A stretch of 64,000 nt of DNA from Blastomyces gilchristii SLH14081 (Eukaryota > Ascomycota > Eurotiomycetes > Onygenales > Ajellomycetaceae). Made by a program: the position numbers and the translations under genes. Below the pieces are notes generated by a model. That model made no database searches and was not told the DNA's origin. It was given only the letters and a program-made list of their open reading frames with translations. Positions 1-11,259 of the stretch are shown here, in pieces. Position 1 is the stretch's first letter. Every line of letters begins with the position of its first letter. The DNA is taken from contig NW_003101676.1 of assembly GCF_000003855.2 (NCBI RefSeq), positions 262,041-326,040 on the forward strand. Direction: 5' to 3'.

Positions 1-329
1 ATGTTAGAATGAATGTCCCTTTTTATGCATGGCAAAAATATTACGGAAAGGGAAAATAAAAAAACAAAATACCAATGCTCCTTCCTATAGCCATGATCCA
101 AGCCAATCCATATCTAGTTGCGGTCGAAAGAGACGGAGGGAACATAGATAACAACTTTGGGGGAAGTGGAATAGAGGGAAAATCAACCACGATATTCCGC
201 AGGGAGTGAGCATCTCACGAATGAAAACGCGCTAGAGCCTAGATGGGAAAATAAATGGTCAAACGGGCGCGCACTGATCCATTATTTTTGGTCAAAAATT
301 CTTTCCTTCACTTGCGGCCAATCACCCAT
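1..329. other. Intergenic edge, no gene seen
   Basis: No convincing coding frame is visible. The stretch lies downstream of the minus-strand Acinus-like gene and probably includes its 3' untranslated region. Confidence 0.5.
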
Positions 330-2264
330 CTACCGCCTCCAACTATCTCCAAAGTCTCCACGGTCTCTGAACCGGGCACCTCTACCACCTCTCCGGCGCC
401 CACGGTTTCCATATTCCGGACCCTTGTCCACGAAATAATCCGTATCTTCGAAGGTGTATTTGCGCATCTCATCGCCTCCTCGTCGAGGCGTAGGTCCAGC
501 GCGGTAGAGGTCGGCAAATCGATCAAGGCGCTTATCCGATACCTCTGGCGGAACAGGTTGATAGTAGAGTTTCGGCTTCGCGGCTGTGGAGAGAAATCTG
601 TCATCAAGGGCCTTGAAGCTTTCACCGGCGTATCGTGCAGGTGCAACAGGTGGTGCAATATGGTGGCTGTCTCGATGCATAGGACCGTGCGTTGCACGGG
701 GACCCAACGGCGGCTCTCGACCTAGGTTTTGATCGTTATCGCGATTGTTGCGGGAAGGGATTTGGTTTATGGGACTGGCTTCCTGAAGGGAAGCTGTAAC
801 CCCTTCATCGGTCTCATCATAGATCACCTCCCACCGTGGCGCACCTCTCGCGCCATTACCGGAATCTTGCTCAACGGTGATCCATTCTTTGACTTTCTCT
901 TCCGGGATGAAATCGACCCAGAGCGGTTTTCGCGTTCGCTCGTCTGGCCAAATAGTTCCGTGGAGTGCCGAACGTACCCTAGAGGCTGCGGAAACATTTG
1001 TAAAAGTAACAAAAGAATGTGTTTTAATGGAATCCAAAAAGAAAGCTAGGATTATATCAGGATCCACAGATGACGAGGGTGGGGTTGCAAGGGTTGCAAG
1101 GTGCTTTTTAAGGCTGGTTGGTTGTAGAGGTCGCATGAAATTGCGTATATACAGGGATGTGGTTGCCGGGTGAATGGCTGGTGAGACGATGCGATCTGCC
1201 TCCTCACCTGCCAAGCCCGTAGGAGAAGGGGAGAGTGCCCGGCCACCATTTGCCAGAGGGAACAAGCTTTTGAAGCGTGTATCGCCGGAGGTGTGCTTGT
1301 GGGTGTGTAGCTCTTCGGGCTTCTCGACTTCTGGTTTAGCCTGGGGTGCCGAATGGAGGTCAGCAGCCTTATTATCTTCCTCGCTTGCCTCCAGGACGAC
1401 CGTAGGTTTGGGTTGGAGTGTTGGTTCCGGTTCCGGTTCCATCTCCCGGGGCCCTTCTTCAGTCTTTTCTAGGGTCGTATCTTGCATTTCGGCGTCTTGA
1501 GGTGCAGGAACACCGGGAACTGGTGCTGCTAAAATCTCCTCCGAGGGAACACCCATATCAGCTGTGACATCGTCCTCCTTCAATACCACACGCGGAAGCC
1601 CATCCTCAGCTTTAGCCTTCTTCAAAGCCGCTGTTTTAGGAGAGGGTGGTGGGCTCTGGCTTCGCCGTTTTCTTTTTCTGGAGTCATCTGTGGACTCCTC
1701 TCTCGACGCGATTCTCTCATCGTCGGGGGATACGGATGCTGATTCCAGTTCTTGAGGAGCAGAGGGGGCAGATGGGGCTGGTTCCTCTATAGCCTCCTGC
1801 GACTGTACCGACTCTTCTATCTTGGGTTCCTGAGTTTGCTCCTTCGCTTCGGCGGACAAGTCTCGAGTAGTCGCCACAGCTTGATCGGCTTCTGCGTCCT
1901 CCTTATCTTTCATAATGACATCATCAGTCGAATCCTGCGACGGCGGTTTCGGTAACTTTGCGGCAGGTAGTTCTTTCGATTCAGATTCAACAGCGCCATG
2001 TTTCGGTTCTGGCGCACCAGGCGGCTGTTGGTCGCCAGCGCTCACATCTTCTTGGCTTGCCTGTTCAGGTTCTTCCGGGGCCTGTTCTTCAGGTGCATTG
2101 CTTGGTGGGGGAACTTCCGGTGAAGGTTCAGGTTGCGCCGCAGCATCTGACTGGAGTAATCGATCGATGAAGTTCTGCTTGACCCTAAGACCAGTCTGGG
2201 GAATGCCGCGTCGTTTCAGCTCGGCCTTCAAATCGGTAACCTTCCAGCTTGAATATTCAGTCAT
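330..2264 (-). CDS. Acinus-like SAP/RRM RNA-binding protein
   Basis: A single exon encodes 644 aa from the ATG at 2264. That start was chosen because the SAP domain begins at once (MTEYSSWKVTDLKAELKRRG); an in-frame ATG 23 codons upstream adds only a hydrophobic, unconserved-looking leader. Domains seen: an N-terminal SAP helix-turn-helix (about residues 5-40), a long acidic, proline-rich disordered middle with KRKRR-type basic patches, a degenerate RRM near 365-450 (SLYIRNFMRPL...WVDFI), an RSB-like motif near 570 (LDDRFLSTAAKPKLYYQPVP), and an RGG/RG-rich C-terminus. This order matches Acinus, which in animals assembles with RNPS1 and SAP18 (ASAP complex) on spliced mRNA. A nuclear mRNA-processing role is inferred from the family. 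The C-terminal RSB motif is the most specific evidence. Confidence 0.85.
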   Translation of the reverse strand: MTEYSSWKVTDLKAELKRRGIPQTGLRVKQNFIDRLLQSDAAAQPEPSPEVPPPSNAPEEQAPEEPEQASQEDVSAGDQQPPGAPEPKHGAVESESKELPAAKLPKPPSQDSTDDVIMKDKEDAEADQAVATTRDLSAEAKEQTQEPKIEESVQSQEAIEEPAPSAPSAPQELESASVSPDDERIASREESTDDSRKRKRRSQSPPPSPKTAALKKAKAEDGLPRVVLKEDDVTADMGVPSEEILAAPVPGVPAPQDAEMQDTTLEKTEEGPREMEPEPEPTLQPKPTVVLEASEEDNKAADLHSAPQAKPEVEKPEELHTHKHTSGDTRFKSLFPLANGGRALSPSPTGLAGEEADRIVSPAIHPATTSLYIRNFMRPLQPTSLKKHLATLATPPSSSVDPDIILAFFLDSIKTHSFVTFTNVSAASRVRSALHGTIWPDERTRKPLWVDFIPEEKVKEWITVEQDSGNGARGAPRWEVIYDETDEGVTASLQEASPINQIPSRNNRDNDQNLGREPPLGPRATHGPMHRDSHHIAPPVAPARYAGESFKALDDRFLSTAAKPKLYYQPVPPEVSDKRLDRFADLYRAGPTPRRGGDEMRKYTFEDTDYFVDKGPEYGNRGRRRGGRGARFRDRGDFGDSWRR

Positions 2265-3195
2265 TGCGAGGAGTAGCGAAAGGGAGGCGATGTGGAAATT
2301 GCGTAGAAGTAAAGGTATATAAATGTTTCGCATATTAATACGTGGAACAGTGAACAGTCAACGGGTCATGGCTGGTGACTGTCGGGCATGCAGCGCGTGT
2401 TGCAGCGATAAGTTTGCTTTGGTGACGATGGCAAGATGAATGTTAAGGTCGGAGAAATTTACTTGAAGAGGCCAAGCGAGAATTAAATGATGACGTAATC
2501 AACACAGACGTGACGCTAGGACTAATTTAGGAATAGCGGCATATGTCCAGCCATGTCACTTTGATGCGACAGCCACGTCCGTTTAACGACAACGCCAGGA
2601 ACCAAACCAGGATAAAAGAAAGAATTTCATTCATGCTTCGTATATTACAGGATATTTGATTGGATCTAGGCTCTAGGAAGGGACTCCATAAACTTTTTCG
2701 GCAAACAGAAAAGTGCCGGCGCTCATCATTATTCGCTCAATTGAAAAACAAAGAAGCAAATCATAATCGCGAGCCAAAGAAAGTTCACGATGATGACGTT
2801 TCATGAGACTGTGCTATCACAGAGTTGACAGAGACGCTCAAAGGGAAAATGGTTCCGTTGGTCTTGAAAGCGCAACCCAGCCCAGCAATCATACTGATTC
2901 AGGAGGATGAACGCTGGAAGCGGGGAGGCAGGCAGTTGATTGATTTGTTCAAATACGGACGGTTTCGGTTGCTTGGCAATTCCATTGGCATCGTGGCCGG
3001 TTTCGGTTTTACTGGGATCGTGTTGGACGAATTGGAGCCTGTTGCTTCTCCGCTACTTGGACTCCAAACCGCAAGGTCGATTTGTTGGCTCTTGACGGCG
3101 GCTTTTCCTGGATTCTTTCGCGATTTCGGTAGGAATCAGTCCAGGTCTTCGGGCCATTTCGTTCCTTTATGACGCTCTCAGGTTCCTACATCTTG

Positions 3196-3367
3196 CTACT
3201 TTTCGCCTTGTTCTTTTTCCTCGTCGCTAAGCTCCGGTGAAAGCCAAAACTCGGCTTCAGTACATTTTGGCAGTGGTATGAGCTCTCGCCCTGTCCGACC
3301 AACTATCAACGCTTCCTCTTCCGGAGATAGGGAAATATCGCTTGGTAGGAGAGCTGATCGTCTTCGT
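3196..3367 (-). other. Possible orphan terminal exon or gene relic
   Basis: Reading the minus strand from a TATAG acceptor (exon start 3367) to a TAG stop (3196-3198), the frame is open for about 56 codons with fungal-looking composition (for example GRELIPLPKC, EAEFWLSPELSDEEKEQ). No upstream exon, start codon or known domain was found. It could be the last exon of a decayed or unusual gene, or chance. Confidence 0.2.
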
Positions 3368-3876
3368 CTATAGGAACTCGACTTTTCAAGTTATAATAGA
3401 AGGTAAGGAGAATATGCATGCTGAGGAAAATTACTCCCGAACGAGAAATATCTAATCATTCCAATACCTTCGTGAGTTATATTCCCTTATATTCGGTTCC
3501 CGACCAGCAAGACCCAACCCAAAATAAATGAAGAGCAAATGAGGTCGTTGCACCTCGCGTCATAGAATATTCTACGGGTCGGCAAACCGGGCGAAAATTA
3601 ATTGACGGGCAAAGCATCAAGGTTACTAGAAGTAGGTTTTCCCTGGCAACATGGAAGCGGCAAATAAAGAACAAAGTTATTCCAAACAAAACGTTTAAAG
3701 CTATTATAGGAACAATAGAACTGCTCCCGCGTCAGCTGCTGCAAGCAAGCTACATTTGATCTGAATGGAAAAATGTGAAACCTCAATGAGATATGAGATG
3801 CAGAAATATAGTTAGCTTATTTACACATGAGATCAGCCAAGTCAAGTATAAAGAGATCTTGAAGGATTTTCTTTTC

Positions 3877-3898
3877 CTTTTTTTTTTTTTTTTTTTGT
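3877..3898. repeat. Poly-T tract
   Basis: A near-uninterrupted T run in the intergenic region upstream of the nitrilase-like gene, with a second T run about 20 bp downstream. Simple low-complexity sequence. Confidence 0.8.
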
Positions 3899-4565
3899 TT
3901 TAACCCAGCGGCAAATTTCCTTTTTTTTTTTCCCGCTGTCCTAGATATTATCTCCGGATGCCATGCGGCGGGCGGTGTAGGCATGGTAGTTCTTCTTCCA
4001 TTTACTATGTAAAATTAGGACAAATATACACAGTAGGTGGCAGTTGAGGGGTGACTCTATTCAATTAGTTATCATTTCCGAAATGACACTATCAATTCAG
4101 TTCTAGAAGAATTTAATCTAGGCCATCCATGCGCTACAGCTGAGATCGTCCCATGTTTTCTTGGTTGACTTCCCGTTCCTCCGTCGAAACTTGCCCACCA
4201 TAGACGGTGTCTCTGTGTAGGTATGTACCTATCTTTCTTCAAGTCATATATTTTCATTTAAGTTATTCAGTGATTACTAGAGTAGATATTCCGAATTTAT
4301 AGATTTTTGATCATGATCAGCCTCTATAGGAGTGTAATGCCGCATTAGTTGGGAAAAGCCCTATCTATAGTCTATGCCTGTGTATGTTGAAGAATCATAC
4401 TTAGCAACCTTTCCTGAACAATCAGGTTTCGTGCAAAATTTGTGGCCCGGCTGAGATAAACGACCTCCACGGCGGAAGAAAGACGCAGACAGCACATTCG
4501 AACTCCTAACTGTCAAATTTTAAACATCCAAATAACGTAGTAGATACTATTATGTGCGGCTAGCC

Positions 4566-5679
4566 ATGACGTCCGAACAAACATATTTCAGGGTGGGCTT
4601 GGTTCAAATGTACCCCAAGGTAATGAGCGGATGAACGGATAATCAAGTTTAACCAGTTCCCATTCTTACAACTGGCAAAACATATACTTACCAGCATTTT
4701 CCATATTTAGCCCCTCGACCCAGCATATAATTTCAGCGTGGCAGTCGCTCATATCCAAGATGCAGCATCTCAAGGCGCCTCTCTTGTTGTCTTGCCAGAG
4801 TACCACCTAACCAGCTGGGTGCCCGATGATCCCAAGTTTGCCCCCCTTGCTTCAAAAGCGTGGGATTACATCCTTAAATACCAGGTGGTTGCAAAAGAGT
4901 TGAGCATCAACATTGTCCCTGGAACAATCGTCACGACAGACCCAAACTCAACCTCTCACCCAAAAGAGGCACAGGAAATACCGAAACCTTATGTAGATGA
5001 CTTCGCTGCCCCGGAAGGAGGGAGCGCGAGCGGCCCGTTACTATTCAACGTTGCGCCTTTCATATCTCACACCGGCGAATTGCTGGGGTTATATACGAAG
5101 ACAAACCTATGGCTGCCAGAGCGCGAATATCTGACCGCCCATCCCCCCGTCTCCCCCCCTGCCGGACCTCACACTACAACTGGCACGAGGCCAGCAGCTC
5201 GTGAGCCGCACAACAGCAGCAGCAGCCGCCACAGTGTCATCCAAACACCCTTGGGCCCAGTGGGGATTTTGACATGTTGGGATCTAGCATTCCCGGAAGC
5301 ATTCCGTGCTCTGATCCGGCAGGGAGCACGGATGATCATCATTCCCAGCTTCTGGTTGAGCACGGACATGCCCCTCGAAGCACGGAAATATAGCGAAGAT
5401 ACTGAATCTACGTTCCTCAAAGCAGCTTTAGTTTCGCGGGCGTTTGAAAATACCTGCGCCATCATATTTTGCAATGCCGGGGGTCCGGCTGAAGAGGGCT
5501 ATATAGGTTTGAGCCAAGTGGCGCTGCCATTACTTGGTGTTGTTCCGGGTAGCTTTGCAGGTCCTGAGGCTGGGATGCGGATTGTGGAGGTTGATATGAA
5601 TGCTGTGGAAATTGCTGAGAAGGCGTATGGGGTGAGAGCAGATCTTGCTAATCCTGGCTGGCATTATGAGGATAGGTAG
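4566..5679 (+). CDS. Carbon-nitrogen hydrolase (nitrilase superfamily)
   Basis: Two exons, 4566-4619 and 4711-5679, joined in phase 0 across a 91-bp GT-AG intron, give 340 aa. Joining restores the expected first beta strand (FRVGLVQMYPK followed by PLDPAYNFSVAVAHIQ). The nitrilase catalytic triad is present: Glu48 in VVLPEYH, Lys148 in GLYTKTNLW and Cys207 in GILTCWDLAFPE. The fold is an alpha-beta-beta-alpha amidase that hydrolyses a non-peptide C-N bond through a Cys thioester. The substrate cannot be told from sequence; omega-amidase, carbamoylase or aliphatic amidase are all possible. A Pro/Ser/His-rich insert near residues 165-192 precedes the Cys strand. No signal peptide is visible, so it is probably cytosolic. 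It is a stand-alone gene. Confidence 0.9.
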
Positions 5680-8216
5680 AAGATGGTTTTGAATAAATGA
5701 GCTATCCCATACAGCCTGTGCTTATAATAAGATACGGCTGGATTGAACAATGTATCCGAAGAATGCACTCCTTTCCCTACTTGGCGTTGCAATATCTATC
5801 ATACCTGTATCAGAACAACATTCGCGAAGCCTATGCTGGAAAGCTAAGTCTGCCGAAAAGCTATCTATCTCAGATTGTTATCTATCTGTTTTGATGAAGC
5901 CATGAGATCTAATATGGTTGGTCGCGTTTGTGATCGGCCCGACTATGCAAGACCATGACCCTGAGAGATATCTTTGTCAAGAAAAATAGGAGTGGACCGT
6001 AGCTTAGCTAGATCCGCCTACTTTTAGATATCAAAATGCTGAAAATGGAGCTCCCCGCTCTGTATGTATTATATACTGTAAGTTTCGTGTGCAGCTCACA
6101 ATGGCAATATTCCACGGCTGAGGGCGTCGGGTGTGAGGTGCATGTCCACCCCAAATCTAGGTTGAGTAGGCGACATTTCCGTTGAAGCCCTGAGAGAGCA
6201 AATAGCACGCTGTTTGGGTCTGGAGCTGCTATTCTGCCGCAAACGCGGAGATAAAGGGAAAAAAAAAAAAAAAAAGAGGTTAGAATTTGCTAGCTTTCGG
6301 TGGATGTTCTGTCTCAGTTGTCGCAAAGCCGCTGAGCAGTGAAAACAAACTCTCTCCCCCACAAAACACCACCCAGTCCATTCCCAAATCCCCTCCAAGC
6401 CTCCAAGCCATGATTTCCCGCCTGTGGGTGTTGGTACGTACTTTCACCGCCCGCAGGTAGTAGCGGCATCCAGGCCATCTGTCAGCACAATGCGGGGGGA
6501 CGAGCGGGCGTGCGCCGCTGGACAATAATAATAATTAATGAGCCGGTTTGACGGAGAATATCTGGTTGAACCTGGAAGCTGGAGCAGCGGGCTGGACTCT
6601 CGTAACCTAGCTAGCCGTGGAGTTAGAGCTGTCGGCATTGCTCATTTATCGTTATCACTGGTTGCAACTTGCTAGTGGCTGGCCCTGAGCGTGAAGCGTT
6701 TCCTGTCGATAAACTGAGGGGGGGCCAAATCCCATCTTCATCTCAAGTGAGTGCTCTTAAAGAGCATACTAGGGAGGTAAGTGATCGTGTGGTTTTTCTA
6801 CATGAGAAATACTAAACATGTAGGTTGTTGATTTTACAAGGCGCAGGCTCCGAATACTGATTTCTCTTGTTCAGAGTAGGCAGATAACCATGATGATGTT
6901 ATGGGATGGGATATGGGATTCACAGCATTATTTTCCCCCAAACCCGGAGAGTTCATCGTTCGTGATGTCAACTTTTGAAGAGGTGTTTCTTTGGTGTTGT
7001 TTTCGAAGCAGTTGATTGGGCGGCATGAACAGTCCAGAGTTATTGCGCGAAATATTCCCTGTTGGTTCGAGCATCCTGACATCCTGCGAATCTGCGAAGT
7101 GGCAGCCGATGTGGGGGTTGGTTTGCGCGTTGAGCCCAGCCCGGATGAATCTCACTAGTCACAGTCACAGACTTTCACAGTTGATGCTCTACGCTATTTT
7201 CCCGTCCGTCCTTGCAGGATGAGCGCTATATCTTCGGAATGGGCTAAGGCTTTACTGCGTATTGCAACAGTCAGACCGACCCCACCCGAGCCTTGCCAGT
7301 TGCAGGCAAGAATGATATTAACGATGGGGCCTCACGGTAGAAACAAGATTAATAACTACCACAGGAAAAACATCCAGCAATTTATACACACAACCCCCTC
7401 TTTTTGATAGACGCACGTCACAGCTACAGCAGATAGATGATGATAAGTTTAAATTTCTGCTTATACATAAGATTCCCATTATTTTTTTCCATATTAATTG
7501 GTGAAAGGCAATTACAGGGTTAAACTCAACATCCCACCTTGCGAGAAGGTTGACCTCCATCCAGTGAAAACCCACGCTGAGCCAATAACTCACACTTTGC
7601 CTTGGCTAGCTAGCTTCATTTAACCAACCCTTCCATCAACCCTTGGTGATCAAAGGGGAGTGTAAATCCCAGCACTACTATTTTATTGGTTACACCGTCT
7701 CTCCCCTCCCCCCCGACAGATGTGCCGGAGGGTGACCGACCCTTTAATAAGCCACCCGCCATCCGCCACCTTGTCTCTTGCTCTCTTGCTGCGAAGCTCT
7801 CCCTCCTACTCCAAGTTTCATCCTCATGTGCTATCAAGTTTCATCAAGTTTCTATCAAGTTTCTATCAAACCTGCAAAAGTACGTTCTGGACGGCATGAC
7901 CATGTGCCGGATCGTACCAATATGTGACTGAACAGGTTAACTACCCTCTCTGACGTCTGCGATTCTCTGTCTCGGTTTCTGTCCAAAGGACTCGTCGGGT
8001 CGGGGTGACTTGGTGAAATCAAGATATATGTCCCTTCAACTCTCTCATTGTACTTTTATACATGACCAAAGATTCCGTTGAGCCATATCCGCAAAACAAA
8101 ATAATTGGCCGCTACTAAGGTCTCTGTCGTGTTGGTGAGCCTCTTCGACCTCGGCAGACTACTCTACTGTCCTCATTATCAGACTTTATTGCCCGGCCTC
8201 CTGGGCGCATTTCATC
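5680..8216. other. Intergenic, 2.5 kb, no gene seen
   Basis: Only short frames without recognisable domains or splice logic. A poly-A run lies near 6260-6274. The last few hundred bases are pyrimidine-rich and probably form promoter and leader of the gene starting at 8217. Confidence 0.5.
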
Positions 8217-9770
8217 ATGATACGACGACTTTCCACTTTGATTAGCCCTGTACGTTTTTCCTTTTCATTTTCCCTTTTTTCGCGCTCGCTCGACCTACGA
8301 TAGATATATCCTTTCACTTTTACAAACACCCCGTATTGACATATCGTACCGTAGAAGCGAGCGCCTCACAGACCCCGCGAGAATGTCGAGGATAAAACCA
8401 AGTATTACGACATCGACAATGCGGTTGCCAGCTCAAGACCGCGGTCTCCCTTAACCGATCGACAATGTTTATCCCTTGCGGCAGAAACACAGTTACAGAA
8501 TGCATGCCTGTTTCTTTCCCAGAAAATTGAATTCCCAGACAGATGGACTGAATTTGATGATACATGCGCGGACCAGATGGATGTTAGTCCTACAGGTTCT
8601 CACTTCCCGGACTTGAAGATCTCATCATTTACCATCCCAGATCATATCGCTTCAGCCGTAAACGATGATCCTGCTTCTGGTTCGGACCATTTGTCGAATG
8701 AGCATGAAAGTGGCGCCTTAGATCCGGAGGACAAGGTGTGTTTGGACCTAAAAGAGAAGCAAGTATTGACCCATGACTACTTCGTGGATGCCTTCGAACC
8801 AGAGCAATCAACGGCGCCACTTGTTGTAGAAGAGGTTGGTAAGATATCCTCGTCAATAGACGAGCTAAAATTCCCTAGTCATTTCACCAGGGAACACAAC
8901 CCCTTACCCGAAACTTTCATCAACTCGCTGGAAGAAGATTGGAAGGATTTGAGAAGCCCGAAACCTCCATATGGTATGTCCTCTACAAATGGCTTCGCTA
9001 CGGATATTTGGACGATCCAGGAATGCACGACAGCTGAGATGGAGCAAATAGATGCGGGGCTACATTCAATTCTACCTCAATTTGTCAATCGAGAATCTCA
9101 TGCTACGTCTTCCTCAAGAGAACGGAATATATCACCTCACCAACAGCAGATAGAGATCAACTCTCAACTGGGAGGATCCGACGGACCTGCTAGTCCGGCA
9201 TTGGAAAATAATAACCCACTGCATACCGACCTCAAATGTCAAACAGAAAAAACCCCCGCGAAACAAATATTCAAAATCAACACCAATTTATCTCCAATGC
9301 TCGATGATTCGACCGAAAGGGATCTATCAATAAGCCCTCTTTCTTATGCACAATCATGGACCTCACGCTCCACGACCGGCAAGACAATAATCGACGCAAA
9401 CGGGCTGGAAAAAGTGTTGACCCCGGTTGAGGAACAGCAGCGCCGTTTAGGGCTCCAGCGGGCTGTTATGGAAAAAATGTCAGGCGGCTTCAGTGTCCCA
9501 ACATCCCCAGACACAAATAGAGCTACGGCGGCCATTCACTCAAATCCTCCTCCGCCAATCCAACCAACCCCACCAACTTCGCCTGCTTGGAATATGGCTA
9601 ACGCCAAGGAACAATCCGCCACCAGCAAACCTGTAGATGCCAACAAGTTGGACGAGCAGACGAAAAATACACTTGTGCGGAAGTTGTCGCTGCTGACCCT
9701 TGGGAAAAAGAAGTCCGTTGCAAAGATCAACAATGTTCTTGGCTTCAGTGCTATCGTGGAGGCGAGGTAG
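8217..9770 (+). CDS. Conserved-looking disordered fungal protein
   Basis: Two exons, 8217-8249 and 8355-9770, encode 482 aa. The intron is 105 bp with GTACGT donor, TAG acceptor and a TTGAC branch-like site. A stop codon lies immediately before the acceptor in frame, and the frame is open from there, so the protein should extend 74 codons upstream of the first in-frame ATG at 8577. The N-terminus is short and basic (MIRRLSTLISP). The body is Ser/Pro/acidic and mostly disordered, with a segment near residues 360-385 (DANGLEKVLTPVEEQQRRLG) predicted helical and a basic C-terminus (GKKKSVAKINNVLGFSAIVE). I do not recognise the family. No membrane segment is visible. Confidence 0.7.
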
Positions 9771-11259
9771 TTACTAGAGGTAGTTGAAGGCGTTTCCTGT
9801 GTGTCTATTTGATCTAGACGACGTTACGATAAATGCGGGAAGATTTTGTCTACTGTAACTATTTTTTCCCCCTCTTTCCTTTTGATTTATCGTTTCATTT
9901 CCTCTTATCCTGTTTTCCCTCGGAACATACAGACCAGGCTACATACCACCACCATTTCCCGCTATGACTTTGACAAGATGTTATCCTATTTCTCTTTTAT
10001 TTTTTTTTCTCTTCTTTTATTTTTTATTTTTTATTTTTATTTATTTTTTATTTATTCATTTTATTTATTTAAATTTTTTTTTTTACCGCACCCATTGTAT
10101 AACCCCCCTCCCCTACATTTGATCTTGCTCCTTATTGATGTTTTCATATTCATATTTTCGGGGCAAGAAACGCCATTTCGTCCTTTGGTGGCAATTTCCT
10201 TTCATTTCTTTCCTTTTCATGATTGTATATATATGCTAGGATTTTTTATTTTATTTCATTGATTTATTTATTTATTTACTTTAACTTCTTTCTGTCAAGG
10301 TTGGGCGGAGCACTGCCTTAATTATTAATTTCCGTGTCCATCGGTTCATCCAATCGGATAACCTCCACTGATATAAGCTCAACTATCTCTCATCATAATA
10401 GTAAATCGCGTCTCCTTTCGCAATCTTCCTGAAGAATCGAATGAACCAATGCTTAGATAAATTAACTAGCTCAACATAGTTATAAAATTAAAGTCACTTT
10501 TCATTCTCGTATCAGGCAGGGTTTTAATTCGTGTAGGTATGGCTTTCGCCACTAAGTTTGCACAGGGATGTACTGTACGTTTTTGTATATATGGAGAATT
10601 CTTATGTTGCTTGTAATCTGTGTGCTAGCCTTAACCTGGGCCATGTCGAAGCCATTCATTCGTTCTAGAATAGGAGAACTAGTTATATACCGCGCTATCA
10701 AATCCTTTAAAGGGGAGCTGAGTCATGGTAAAAAAGTGTTGCGAGGAGCTGCGCGGCGGGTGGGTAACTCATCAACCCGAAGTATTGCGAAATATGATAT
10801 ATATTAATACCACAAGCGGGCGAAGGGAGGGGAATAAATAATAAATATGGAAAGCGAGCGAAGATGTATTTATTTTAGATTAACTAGGAGCTGGTAGGAA
10901 TGGGTTGACATGCTTGATATATAACCCTAAATATGACGGTTACAGGAGAAATAGAGGGACAAAAAAGGGGCGCCAAACAAACTCAGGCCCAACAAGCGAA
11001 ACGACAACAAAAGGTTTTTTTGGCGAATGTTCATACCTAATGTTCATACATCCCATTCTAATACCGCCTAATGTGTCTTCTGAGTGAAAAAAAGAAAATG
11101 ATCTTAAATGATTCCCATCATGATTATGGAGCTGCAAAATGTCACAAAGGAAAGAGCAATAAAATGGCACAAAGGAATGGATAGAAAAGAGAAGAGAAAA
11201 CTGGTCTGTAGCGAAGTAATACCGTTAAGACACTTTTAGGAAAAATAATCAAAAAGCGA
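9771..11259. other. Intergenic, T-rich 3' regions
   Basis: The first 500 bp are strongly T/pyrimidine-rich (especially 9985-10085), consistent with untranslated DNA. A 79-codon frame at 10568-10807 has no recognised feature. The region separates the 3' ends of two convergent genes. Confidence 0.5.

Larger units (their letters stand above)
2265..4565. other. Intergenic, 2.3 kb, one possible exon relic
   Basis: No full gene is recognised. It holds a 20-bp-class poly-T tract near 3877-3898 followed by a second T run near 3918. A coding-looking minus-strand segment at 3196-3367 is listed separately. A plus-strand frame at 2825-3172 shows no recognisable domain. Confidence 0.5.

Noticed and set aside
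2825..3172. 115-codon plus-strand frame
   Set aside because: No domain or codon pattern; the opposite strand looks slightly more coding, and neither is convincing as a full gene.
7016..7100. A GGTTCGAGCATCC sequence resembling a tRNA T-loop
   Set aside because: No acceptor stem, D-arm or anticodon arm could be folded around it.
9846..10262. 138-codon Phe/Tyr/Leu-rich frame
   Set aside because: Translation of a T-rich untranslated tract; no real protein features.
10568..10807. 79-codon plus-strand frame with a hydrophobic start
   Set aside because: Lies in AT-rich 3' DNA, has no family resemblance, no promoter or splice logic, and composition unlike neighbouring genes.
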